From: Cymodocea nodosa
Taxonomy: Eukaryota > Streptophyta > Magnoliopsida > Alismatales > Cymodoceaceae
Assembly: GCA_036874045.1 (NCBI GenBank)
Contig: CM072343.1
Span: 6,778,001 to 6,842,000 of the forward strand
Reading direction: 5' to 3'
Length of the DNA stretch: 64,000 nucleotides
Below the pieces are notes generated by a model. That model was not told the origin of the DNA. It saw nothing but the letters and a program-made list of their open reading frames with translations, and made no database searches. Below, one piece after another: positions 44,628-54,985 of the stretch (the first letter of the stretch is position 1; every line of letters begins with the position of its first letter). The position numbers and the translations under genes are program-made.

Positions 44628-45899
44628 TCATTCAGCTATCCTCCTAGAAGAGGTATCAATTTTATTAACAGTTCTATTAACATGATTAGGTATTGCTTGT
44701 ATTGGCAATCCTCCAGTAGGTCTACCTTCTATTGGTTCCTTCTATCTAAGTGGTATATTTCTATTCTGATTTTGAATTGCAGCATTTCCAAATACAAAAT
44801 CTAGACAATTGTTTAATTGTTGGATTATCTTTTCTAATTTCTCTATTCTAGATCCTTATTCAATTAATGCTTCATAACTTATGTTCTTCTCATTTATATT
44901 TTCTCCTCCTTGAAAATTGTTGTTTCTCCAAGATAAATTCGGATGATTTCTCCAATTAGGATTATAAGAATTTCCCAAGTTATCTCTCTGGTTTCTAGCA
45001 TAAATAATATCTAAATCATTTATGTTTGCATTCTTTTCTACTAGCATTTGATTTAATGATAACTCTTCTATTTTCTTTGTTAATTCATTTAATTTCACCT
45101 CAAGCATTGTACTTAAATCTATTTCATGCATTCCTCTTGGCAATATTTTTTTATCTGCAATAGCTTCAGCCGAATTTTCCTACTGTGCAGTTCTTTTTGC
45201 AAAGTTTTCTAAGTATGCCCATGCTTCTTCACTACATAACTTTAAAAATCCATTTTGACAAGTAGATTCTAATAAAGATTTTGTTAAAACATCTACGCCT
45301 TCATAAATTATACCTATTAATTGTGTTTTACTCATTGCATGATGTGGACATTGAGTTAGTAAATCTTTAAATCTTTCAAAATATTTCTAGAATGATTCAC
45401 CCTGTTTTTGGCTACACATTAATATTTCTTTTTTCTTTTTAATCGTTTGATGTGTTGGATAATATTTTTCTAGAAAAACAGAGTAAAATTCAATCCATGT
45501 AGAAATTGAATCAGGCGATAGAGTATATAACCATCTCTTAGCTGTGTCTTTTAAAGAAAAAGGGATATATCTAAGTTTAACAGCATCTATACTCATGTTC
45601 GACATTTTCATCATTTGACAAACTTCATTAAATTTTCTAAGAAAATAATAGGCATCCTCTCTTTCTAATCCATGAAAATGTGGCAATTGACTAATATAAT
45701 TAGATTTCAATTCAAATCAATCTCCCTCAAAGTTTGGCAATCAAATACAAGAAGGTTCATCAACTAATTCAGGATACAAAATCTCTCCTAATGGTTTTTC
45801 TATTGGAGCAGTCATCTCTACATTCTCTTTTAAAGAAAGGTTAGCTACACCCCAAAAAATTTCATTAAAGTTCAGTTCAGAAAATTTTTCAGTACTCCT
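44628..45899 (-). pseudogene. Gag capsid core of Ath-5, displaced 3' of env-like gene
   Basis: Exon 2 from 45899 (AGG AGT ACT GAA); exon 1 would be 46018-46001, encoding MESFRL in phase. The frame 45710-45387 has KSNYISQLPHFHGLERED, SLKDTAKRWLYTLSPDS and TWIEFYSVFLEKYYP, the core of a Ty3/gypsy gag. 45143-44856 has PNWRNHPNLSWRNNN and a coiled coil. Stops are few and at least two, near 45720-45755, are TGA replacing a CGA or CAA-type codon. It ends with a TGA at 44628-44630. No zinc knuckle: that sits at the 5' end of the element. Confidence 0.86.
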
Positions 45900-46000
45900 C
45901 TACAATGAAAATTCCTAGGTAGGTATTCTTACTAATCGTTTAGTGCTTAGAGAACGGGTCCATGTGCTCATAAATAAATAGCAGAAGATTAATTACATAC
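45900..46000 (-). other. Intron in the gag leader, Ath-5
   Basis: Begins GTATGTAATTAATC after TTCAGACTG and ends TTTTCATTGTAG; 101 bases. Splicing fuses ATGGAAAGCTTCAGACTG in phase to the gag frame, which otherwise has no in-frame ATG at its start. Confidence 0.62.
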
Positions 46001-46843
46001 CAGTCTGAAGCTTTCCATTCAATAAATATTTGTTGTCGGATGAAGTTGAATTAGCTACTTCTCCTTCTAGTTCCTCCAATGCATTCTCCTTTCTTTTAAA
46101 AGTGTTGGTAACTCATAAATAACATTCTATTTTATATATATACTGCACATCCATAAAGTGAATAAATCTCGTTGCAAGAACGTGTCTTGCAATGTGCATC
46201 GTGGTTCCTATTTTTATGGGTATGTGTACCACTACTAATTTCAAATTTTGGTAACCGCTAAACCGACAAAGTTTCGTTCGTGGTTAAAAGAATAACTATT
46301 CTGCTTAATCCACGAACTAACCTCGTTGAGTTATAGATAACTCAACGAAGTGACCTTATATTATATTACTGACCTCGTGGAGTTACATTTAACTCAACGG
46401 GCTTACTTCCTTGAGTTAACACTTAGCAACTTCTAAGTTTTACTCTCGTAAGTTCCTCTCTGTTCTTTTCTTTGTTTATTCTACTAATTGAAATAAAGTT
46501 AAATCTATGTCATTAATACATCATTCTAATTAAAATTCGTTTAAATCTAAACATTATATAAAGTGTTAACTTGCAAGTCATTTTATGTTATGCAGAATTT
46601 ACATTTTACCTTCCAACATGTAGAAATTTTTAAGCATTTATCCTATCATTTAGCAAATTGTAAATCTGTTGAACATTCTTTCATAATATTCCACAAAATA
46701 TATATAGCAGTCAATACATTCCATTCATTCCACATTCATAACACGTATGAAAATTGCATTTGAAAAATTTATGTTCATTAATAGGAATCAATTACATTAC
46801 AAGTACATCATACAATTTTACACAAGTAGATGAACAATACAAT
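46001..46843 (-). promoter_or_regulatory. Env-like to gag spacer of Ath-5
   Basis: Noncoding; TTGAGTTA/TAACTCAA motifs at 46320-46420, an AT-rich TATATATATAAAATAG segment near 46130-46150 at the position of the TATA box of Ath-2 and Ath-3, then a short leader with the exon 1 ATG at 46018. Confidence 0.5.
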
Positions 46844-49067
46844 TTAATCTCTATGCCTAAGTTCATCTACTTCCTTCTGGAGTTTTTCTAATTGAAGCTC
46901 TAGTTGATTAATCCTTTCTACTACTCCCGTAATTCCTCTAGACGGTACAACTAGTTCTGCAGCTACAAAATTTCTGTATTCTTTCACTGAAATGGTTCTA
47001 GATCTGATCCTTTTTTATGCCCATTTCGTGAAATCAATACAGTCCACCATCAGCAGTGGAATCAAATCTCCATAAAATAATTTCTTCTTTACTATTTTCA
47101 GCTTGGAGATAAAAACTGCAGACCAATTTATTTGAATCCTGTTTACAACTGCATATGTGGCCCATTTGACAAATTGACTTAATTCTATGTCATGGCCCTG
47201 TCGTTGGTAGACATTTTTAATCAAAATGTTAGCTACTATGTGTGCTTTACCATTTAAATGCTTCAATCTGTTTAATAATGGCACACCAGGATTGATAGCT
47301 AAACAATCCTTAATTTGCTGTTCTGTCCACTCAACCGCAGTTGTATCTTCCAAAATTTTTAGTCTTTTATTCTTTAAACCAAAAATGTTGTGGAGAAGCT
47401 CTGGTGTTATCTGTACATCTGCTTCCTCCACGTTAGAAATTAATCCTCTTTCTCCTTCTCTTAAATTTGCATAAAAATAGGACACTAAATTCTCATAAAT
47501 TACATGCCCTCTTTCTTGAGAAATGAACTGCAGTAAACCTTGGAATTCAAATAAATCTTTGATTTCTTGCATTCCATCCCAATTTACTGGTCTACTGTAA
47601 ATAATGACCTAACCCCTTATTTTATTTCGTATAAGCTTCCTAACTACAAAAATGTACTTCATTCAAAATTGTTGTTTCAGTCGGGTTAGGAAGGTGACTT
47701 TGTCGTTCCAAAGGGGTTTGTACTTGCTCTTCCTCTTACATAGGTTGCATTTGAACATTCTCTATAGATTCTTGAACTTTTGCTTTTGCTTTTGTCTATG
47801 GTGGTGAGCTGGCAGAACTTTCCACTCTGTCTTGAATTCTTTCCATAATTTGCTGAAGAGTTTCTTGCTCTTCAATGGAATTTGTAAAGTTATTTTTGTC
47901 CAAATGGCTTCTTTCAGCCTCTTCATTTTCTACTCTTTCTTCTTCCTCCTGACTACCAATCTGTTCTATTACTGTTCTTTCTGATTCTGTAACAGATTGG
48001 GATGGAGTCACGGGCAATTCAGTTTCTACCCTAATTTCTATTTCTTCTTATACAAGTTGTAAACTAATTTCAGCCTGATTTTTTTCTTGTCTTTGCTCCT
48101 ACTACTACAGCTCCTCCTGCTCCTCCTCAGAATTGGATAGTAGGTTTATAAATATTTGCTCCACAGGCCCTGTAAAAATTGGTACTTCAGATTTAATTTC
48201 CTCATATTCAGGCACTTTTTCTTTTCCTTTCTTTTTTCTGATTAGTTATGCTTGTTCTTCCTCTTCTTCTTCTAAAATTAAATCTACAAAAGTAGGCTCT
48301 GCAGGCTTTCGAGCCACAGGTATTGGCTCTTCCTGTTTAACTCTTTTTATAACTGCTAGTCTCGAAGGACCAGCCTCTCCTATAGCACTTGATTTAGTTG
48401 CTACCTGATACTATTCAACTTTTATTTTGTATTGGGCCCTTATCCTTTCTTCGACCCTTTTTTTCTTAATGGCATCATATAAAATATGTGCCTTAGCCGT
48501 AGCTATCTCTTGAGTATCACCTTGGTCCCTTGCTGTCTTGACCAAGCTAGTAAATTCTTTCTCTTCTTCTTCAGTTCTCAGCCAAGCAAATGCAACTCGT
48601 GGCAATGGCTCTGTTGGCTGAACTAGAGGTCCTGACTACTGTTCCTCAGGAACAAGTCTTTCAGCAGTTGACTCTTCCTATTCTTCAGTTGCCTCTTCTT
48701 CATTTTCTTTCCTTTCTTGCTCCTAGATCCCCCATTTAGCTTGTCTATAGATTCATCTTTTGAACCAAAGCCGGGACTTATGTTGGATTAATTCTAGGGC
48801 AACTTCATTACTTGGCCTTATTTTTCTTTCCTTGCTTACAGCAATTTCTATTGCAACCTTTATTCTTGTTTCCATTATTTGAGATATTTGTATACCCAAT
48901 TCTACTAAATCTCTTCTGAAATTGAAAAGTTCCGATTCTACCTTCTGTAGCTCTTTCTCTCTTGTCGTATTTCTGATCTTCTACTACGTGTGCCATTCTT
49001 CTGATTCCTTCAGAAATTCTGATGTGTCAACAGCCTCTTCCCAGAACTCGGGTGTCATCTTCCTCAT
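46844..49067 (-). pseudogene. Env-like / plant transposon-protein gene of Ath-5
   Basis: ATG at 49067 (MRKMTPEFWEEAVDTSEF), stop at 46844-46846, about 741 codons with several stops. 48605-48411 and 48017-47796 are charged, partly coiled. 47572-47015 is a clean 185-residue stretch of the conserved domain: MQEIKDLFEFQGLLQFISQE, ITPELLHNIFGLKNK, LKHLNGKAHIVANILIKNVY, ATYAVVNRIQINW and KKLFYGDLIPLLMVD. The gene ends in a coiled coil. It shares this domain with copia elements Cop-2 and Cop-4. No signal peptide or membrane helix. Confidence 0.82.
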
Positions 49068-49633
49068 TGTGGAGTTACACAACAGCACAGAATCGCTCTG
49101 ATTTCCACTGTTTTAGATTCTAAATGATTTACCGGATAATGCCCCTAAAACCCTAGGTTTTAGTTTAAATAAGCCCTAAGTTTAGGCAGGTAATTGGGTC
49201 ATTTCCCGAACCAACTATTACTATTTTATTCGCGGTCTTAGCTACAGTACTCCGTTGAGTTACAGTTAACTCAATAGAATAAGCTCGTTGACTAACTCAA
49301 GACTCAACGGAGTAAGCTCGTTGAGTTAAGCATAACTTAATGGACTCCTCGTACAAACAGATATAATAATAAAAATACTACAGATAATAGTTTTTCTGTT
49401 TTTTTTACCGGTTTAACCAATACTATGTTTCGGTCAAACTTAAATATTTTTTCCAATTGATCTGATACTATGTTTCGGTAAAACCAACATTTTTCTGAAA
49501 ATTAATATACATATTTTTTATGTTCTGGTCATACCGATGGATTCAGTCGGTTGAACCGTAACGTTTTTTATATTTTATATGTATTTTTTTTAATGTTTTT
49601 TTTTTTTGTATAAACATAAAAACTAATTTCTTA
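49068..49633 (-). promoter_or_regulatory. Integrase to env-like spacer of Ath-5
   Basis: Noncoding; CGGTCAAAC/CGGTTGAACC motifs at 49405-49560, TTGAGTTA/TAACTCAA motifs at 49245-49350, and a degenerate TATA box (CTTATTTAAACTAAAA on the minus strand) near 49160-49176. Confidence 0.5.
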
Positions 49634-50752
49634 CTAAGTAAAGCTTGAGTAGTCCTCTACTCTAACTTCTTCTATAATTCCAAAGGAGCTTTTTGGTGTT
49701 TTTAGAATAGGTTTCAGTCTTTGTCCATTTACTTTAAATATATTCTGATTTTTAGGATTTTCAATTTCAATAGCTCTATAAGGATAAATATTTCGAACTA
49801 TGTAAGGTCCTGCCCATCTAGATCTTAATTTTCCTGGATGCTTATGGAGTCTAGCCATATAAAGATATACTTCTTGTCCTATTTCAAAGCTTTTTGGAAT
49901 AATTTTTCTTTCATGCCAGAATTTAATTTTTTCTTTTTCTCTTACAGTCTTCGAATAAGCTTCATTTCTAAATTCTTCTAATTCAATTAATTGCATTTTT
50001 CTATTTTCAGCAACTTGATTTAAATTAGTGTTCAGAGTTTTTAATGCCCAATAAGCTTTATGTTCTATTTCAGCACGTAAATGACAACTTTTTCCATATA
50101 CTAGCCTAAAAGGTGACATATCTAAGCTCATTTTATAAGCATTTCTATAAGCCCGAAGTGCATCTATCAATCTATTAGCCCAATCTGTTCTAGTAGGATT
50201 TACTACTTTTTCTAAGATTAACTTAATTTGTTTGTTTGCACTTTCTACTTGTCCACTTGTTTGCGGATGATATGATGTTGCAATTTTGTGGTTTACTCCA
50301 TATTTCTTCATTAAGGCTTCAAAACTTCTATTACAGAAATGAGTTCCTCTATCACTGATAATAACTTTAGGTACTCCAAATCTGGCAAATATATTTGTTC
50401 TTATAAATTGTATTACCACTTTATTATCATTAGTTTTTGTAGGAATAGCTTCTATCCATTTAGATACATAATCCACCCCCAACAATATGTAACTAAATTG
50501 ATTAGACATAGGAAATGGACCCATAAAATCTATTCCCCACACATCAAAGATTTCAACCTCAACAATAGGATTAAGAGGCATCATATTCCTCTTTGATATT
50601 CTTCTTATTTGTTGATATCTTAAACAACTTAAGCAATATTTATGAGCATCTTTGAATAGTGTTGGCCAATAAAACCCACATTGCAGAATTTTCGCAGTAG
50701 TTTTCCCTGAACCAAAATGCCCTCCATAAGCTTGGTCATGACAGAAAGACAA
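49634..50752 (-). CDS. Integrase of Ath-5, uninterrupted domain
   Basis: 372 residues open to YSSFT. Zinc region HDQAYGGHFGSGK and CLSCLRYQQI, where the second cysteine of the last pair is tyrosine. The core shows DVWGIDFMGPF, ISDRGTHFCNRS and GQVESANKQ (DDE triad complete), and a C-terminal part RSRWAGPYIVRNIYPY follows. It would be the last product of the Pol polyprotein, so it has no start of its own; stops in the linker to RNase H disconnect it in this copy. Confidence 0.92.
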   Translation of the reverse strand: MSFCHDQAYGGHFGSGKTTAKILQCGFYWPTLFKDAHKYCLSCLRYQQIRRISKRNMMPLNPIVEVEIFDVWGIDFMGPFPMSNQFSYILLGVDYVSKWIEAIPTKTNDNKVVIQFIRTNIFARFGVPKVIISDRGTHFCNRSFEALMKKYGVNHKIATSYHPQTSGQVESANKQIKLILEKVVNPTRTDWANRLIDALRAYRNAYKMSLDMSPFRLVYGKSCHLRAEIEHKAYWALKTLNTNLNQVAENRKMQLIELEEFRNEAYSKTVREKEKIKFWHERKIIPKSFEIGQEVYLYMARLHKHPGKLRSRWAGPYIVRNIYPYRAIEIENPKNQNIFKVNGQRLKPILKTPKSSFGIIEEVRVEDYSSFT

Positions 50753-50929
50753 TATGCTCAGATATTCAGTTTATGGAACACACCTCCTTAAAATCAGATC
50801 AAGACATTTCTTAAATAAGTATGGGTCTTCCCAATAGTAATATTTTACTCTTGAGAAAAATAATTTTTTATCCTGTCTATTCCAATCCTTAGGTGTTAGA
50901 CTAGTAACTAAGTAATTAACTATGTCTGC

Positions 50930-52330
50930 ATACCAAGGTATTGTGTTGATGGTCATTAATTGTTCATCAGGAAAATTATCCTTAATTTCAATACTTGATT
51001 TTTCTATTTATAATCTTGATAAATGATCTGCTACTACATTCTCACAACCATTTTTATCTTTAATTTCTAGATCAAATTCTTGCAATAATAATATCCATCG
51101 GATCAGTCTAGGTTTAGTTTCTTTTTCTTTATTAGATGTTTTAGAGCTGAATGATCCGTGTATACTATTACTTTAGCTCCAATCAGATATGATCTAAACT
51201 TTTCTAAGGCAAACACAACAGTTAATAATTCTTTTTTAGTAGTTGTGTAATTAACTTGAGCATCATTTAAGGTTTTGCTTGCATAATGAATCACTCTAGG
51301 AGATTTTTCTATCTTCTATCCCAACACTGCTCCTACAGCAAAATCAGATGCATCGCACATTAATTCAAATGGATGGCTCCAATCAGGTGCTTGAATTATA
51401 GGAGTTGAAATTAAGCTAGTCTTAAGTCTGAAAAATGCTTCCTTATAATCTTTATCAAAGTTAAATGGAACATCTTTTAATAGATTAGTTAAAGGTCTAG
51501 CTATCTTGCTAAAGTCTTTAATAAATCTTTGATAAAAACCAACATGTCCTAGAAATGATCTAATATCATTTACTAATTTAGGTTCTAGTAGATTAGAAAT
51601 TACTTCTATTTTAGCTTTATCTACTTCCAACGCTTTCTTAGAAACAACATGCCATAAGACTATTCCTTGTTTTACCATGAAGTGACATTTTTCCCAATTT
51701 AAAACCAAATGTTTTTCCACACAGCATTTTAATATTAAGTTTAAATTTTTTAAACAGACTTCATATGAATTGCCATATACAATAAAATCATCCACAAATA
51801 TTTCTAAAAAATCTTTAGTCATTCTAGTAAATATGCCCTGCATACACCTTTGAAAGGTAGTTGGCGCATTGCATAATCTGAATGAAATTCTCTTAAAAGC
51901 ATAAGTTCCATTAGGACAGGTGAAAGTTGTTTTCTCTTGATCCTTTAATGCCACTGGAATTTGATTATACCCTGAATACCCGTGTATGAAACAAAAATAT
52001 TCTTGCCCTGCTAATCTTTCCACCATTTGATCTATAAAAGGTAAGGGAAAATGATCTTTCCTAGTCACAACATTCAGCTTTCTATAGTCTATACATACTC
52101 TCCAGCCTGATTGAATTCTATTAGGTATCAAGTCTTGACTTTCATTCCTAATAACTGTTAATCCTGATTTCTTGGGAACTACATGGATTGGACTAACCCA
52201 CGAGCTATCAGAAATCGGATAAATTATGTCATTATCTAACCATTTAACTATTTACTTCCTGACTTCTTCTTTAAGGTTTGGATTTAATCTCCTCTCAAGA
52301 ATTGTAACAGGTTTAGCATTCTCTTCTAAA
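50930..52330 (-). pseudogene. Reverse transcriptase and RNase H of Ath-5
   Basis: The main frame 52131-51316 (271 residues) has [38 protein letters not shown] and FVDDF as the catalytic box. RNase H starts at [16 protein letters not shown] and, after a stop, continues in 51294-51103 with [15 protein letters not shown] and [12 protein letters not shown] few stops and a frameshift remain. Confidence 0.91.
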
Positions 52331-52498
52331 TATATGTGGTGACAGCATAAAGTTGAACTTAACCCTTTTATATCAGTCATAGTCCATCCTATTGCTTCTT
52401 TATAACTTTTTACTACATCTTTTAATTTAGCTATTTGATCCTCTTTTAAATCTGAAGCAATAATGATTGGACAGGTTTGTTTATCTACCAGAAATATA

Positions 52499-53330
52499 TA
52501 GGTTAATTCAGGAGGTAAAGGTTATAATTCTAAATGTTGACCATCAGAAGCTAGAGCTCCTAATTGAACATCATCATTTTCTAAATGAGTTTCTTCCTGA
52601 TCTCCTTCTATATTTATGCTTTCAATTTCCTCTAAAGTTTCAAAATTGATTTGCTTATTTAATTCTTCTTGAATCACATCATCTAACATATCTCCTTCAT
52701 CCTCTAAAAAGTCTATGGTATGTAAGGACATTTCTAACTCCTCAAACCTTTCTGGTTTGAAAATATTTAATTGAATATCCTCATTACCATATGCTAACTT
52801 CATTACTCTAGTTTTACAATTTATAATAGCCCCTGATGTTGCTAAAAATGGCCTTCCCAAAATTAAAGATGTATCACTATTTTTATGCTTAATTTGTTGG
52901 GAATCCAAAATTACAATATCAATAGGATATATAAAGTTTTTGATTTTAATTAAGACATCCTCTATTTTTTCTCTAGGGTATCTTATACTTCTATCAGCTA
53001 ATTGAATAACCGTACTAGTAGGAGTTAAGCCTTCTAATCCTAAAGATGCAAATATATCACTTGGCATAACATTTATACTTGCACCTAAGTCTATTAAGGT
53101 TCTTTTTAGAATGGTATTTCCTATGGTGCATGATATAACAGGGATTCCAAGATCAGATAACTTTTTAGGAATTTGTGGCAGAAATAGGGAACTACTTTAC
53201 TTAGCTAAAAAGACCTTTCTAAGAACCTTTCGTTCTCTTTTCTTAGTACACCAATCCTTCAGAAATTTAGCACAATGTGGCATTTTCTGCAATAGATCTA
53301 ACAAAGGAATGTTAACTTGTACTTTTTCAA
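52499..53330 (-). pseudogene. Aspartic protease of Ath-5
   Basis: The region includes PHCAKFLKDWCTKKRERKV, a stop near 53196, ISCTIGNTILKRTLIDLGAS with the catalytic aspartate at 53089-53091, then NVMPSDIFASLGLEGL, VIQLADRSIRYPREKIEDV and LGRPFLATSGAIINC. The DLGAS motif that Ath-1 has lost is complete here. An acidic linker follows to RT. Confidence 0.87.
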
Positions 53331-54206
53331 AAATTTCTCTGATTTTTTCTTGTTTTTCAGGTATTGTTTGTTGTAATCTTTCAAGATAGGGTGCTAAAGA
53401 TTGTGATTTGAAAGATTCTTTTTCTTTCGTTTGATTTGTTTGATCATTTTTATCTTCATTAGCAGATTCAGATTGTTCTTCAGTGATTTCTAGATTTTCA
53501 GATATTACATTTTCATTATCATTTTGATTTTTACTCTTATCCACCTTCATATTATTTTCATTTTGAGTTCTTGGTGGTATATCAGTTCCAAATCTTAATG
53601 TTAGACATACATCTTCCAGATTTTCATTACTCTTATGATGTTTTTGTATATCATTTTCGTGATTATGATCTTCAATTGTTTTTAGTTTTAAAGTGCATTC
53701 TTTAAATTCTCTTACATTAATATTTTTTGTTTACTGTATATTTTGCAAATTATGCAGGTTTATAACATTATAATTTTCATTGTCTTGTTGCATAACTTGT
53801 ATTTTCATTGTATATTCGTCTAATGCTTTTAATTTTCTTTCCAGATCATCCAATTTCATTGCATTCAATTTTTGATCAATTTTCATTATGGTTTTTTCAG
53901 TTTCATAAATTATATCCTTTTTAGGTTTTGAATATGCTTCCTTATAATTTAATTGGTTGACTTCTTGTTGTTGACACATAAAGTATTCTAGTTTGTCTAG
54001 ATTTTGCTCTATACTACGCTCTAGTCTGTCATACCTATCCCAAACTTTCGTGTCTCTCAACATATTACACATTCTATACTGACCATCAGTTGGGTAAACT
54101 ATAGGATTCTCATACTCAGATCTATTATACTGAGGATAATTCATTTGTTGTTCATGGGATCTAACCATCTGTAAACGTCTCAATTTCAAATAGTCAGAAA
54201 TGTCGT
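53331..54206 (-). pseudogene. Short 5' gag gene of Ath-5, start deleted
   Basis: Starts just after the zinc knuckle: 54189-53731 reads KLRRLQMVRSHEQQMNYPQY and a helical, charged chain. After a stop, homologues of LRSGTDIPPRTQ and MKVDKSKNQNDNENV lead into the protease. The knuckle, ATG and primer site were removed by a deletion joining this point to the LTR interior through the shared bases TCCT (54208-54211). Confidence 0.82.
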
Positions 54207-54552
54207 GTCCTCACAAACCTCCGATGGTTGGTGATTGTGGTGGTGGTAACGATGGTTGGTGTGATACTTTGGAGAATCGTTGATACTGTCTGTAGAAAGC
54301 TCGGTGCTCCTCCTCTGTATACACTGGTCGTCCATCGATCACAAACTTTACTTCTTTTTCTTCTTTTCTTTTATATTTCTTCAGTAGTAACTGCTTCTGC
54401 TTGAATGGTTGGTTGGATTACCTTCATTCATATCAACGGTGATGCTTTCTTCTCCCTACGCGATACGTGCAGTCGTGGTTTTTCTTCCAACTGTCCTGTT
54501 TCTGCAACCGCTATAGTGGCATATTAGAAAATAAATAGTCTGTGGAGTTACA
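54207..54552 (-). repeat. 5' LTR fragment of Ath-5
   Basis: About 345 bases matching 40405-40760 of the 3' LTR. Both sides are deletion joints: to gag on the left and to Cop-4 RNase H on the right. Confidence 0.85.
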
Positions 54553-54985
54553 TATTAGAAAAAGCACCAGTGGCACATGTCAATTATTAGGAAATTCTTT
54601 AGTATCATGGTTTAGTAAAAAGCAAAATTGTGTAGCATTATCTACAACTAAAGCTAAATAAATAGTTGTTGTACTTTGCTGTGCTCAAATCTTGTGGATC
54701 TGACAAACTTTAAAAGATTTTAATTTAGCCTATGAACCAACTAAGATTTTCTGTGATAGTAGTTCTGCAATAAATTTGTCTAAAAATCTTATCTTACGTT
54801 CACAAGCTAAACATATAGAAGTTCGTCATCATTTTCTAAGGGACAATGTTATAAAAGGAAAAATAGTATTAAATTTTGTTCCTACCACAGAACAATTAGC
54901 AAATCTATTTACAAAACCCTTAGATAAGAATACCTTTTCAAAATTACAATTAGAACTTGGTATCTATAGGTTATCTGATGTTTAA
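54553..54985 (+). pseudogene. RNase H of Cop-4
   Basis: Frame KSTSGTCQLLGNSLVSWFSK and ALSTTKAK, a stop, CDSSSAINLSKN and, in 54776-54985, QAKHIEVRHHFLRDNV and PTTEQLANLFTKPLDKN, ending LGIYRLSDV. This is the normal end of a copia polyprotein. At least two stops interrupt it. Confidence 0.92.

Larger units (their letters stand above)
39375..54552 (-). mobile_element. Ath-5: best-preserved Athila-like element, with gag core and F-box gene
   Basis: Minus-strand order is 5' LTR remnant (54552-54207), gag tail, PR, RT-RNase H, INT, env-like, gag core with introns, F-box gene, 3' noncoding region, PPT and full 3' LTR (41542 to 39375). It is inserted in the RT/RNase H part of Cop-4, which resumes at 54553. 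The primer site and most of the 5' LTR are deleted. The integrase and F-box frames are uninterrupted; the other genes carry some stops. Confidence 0.9.
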
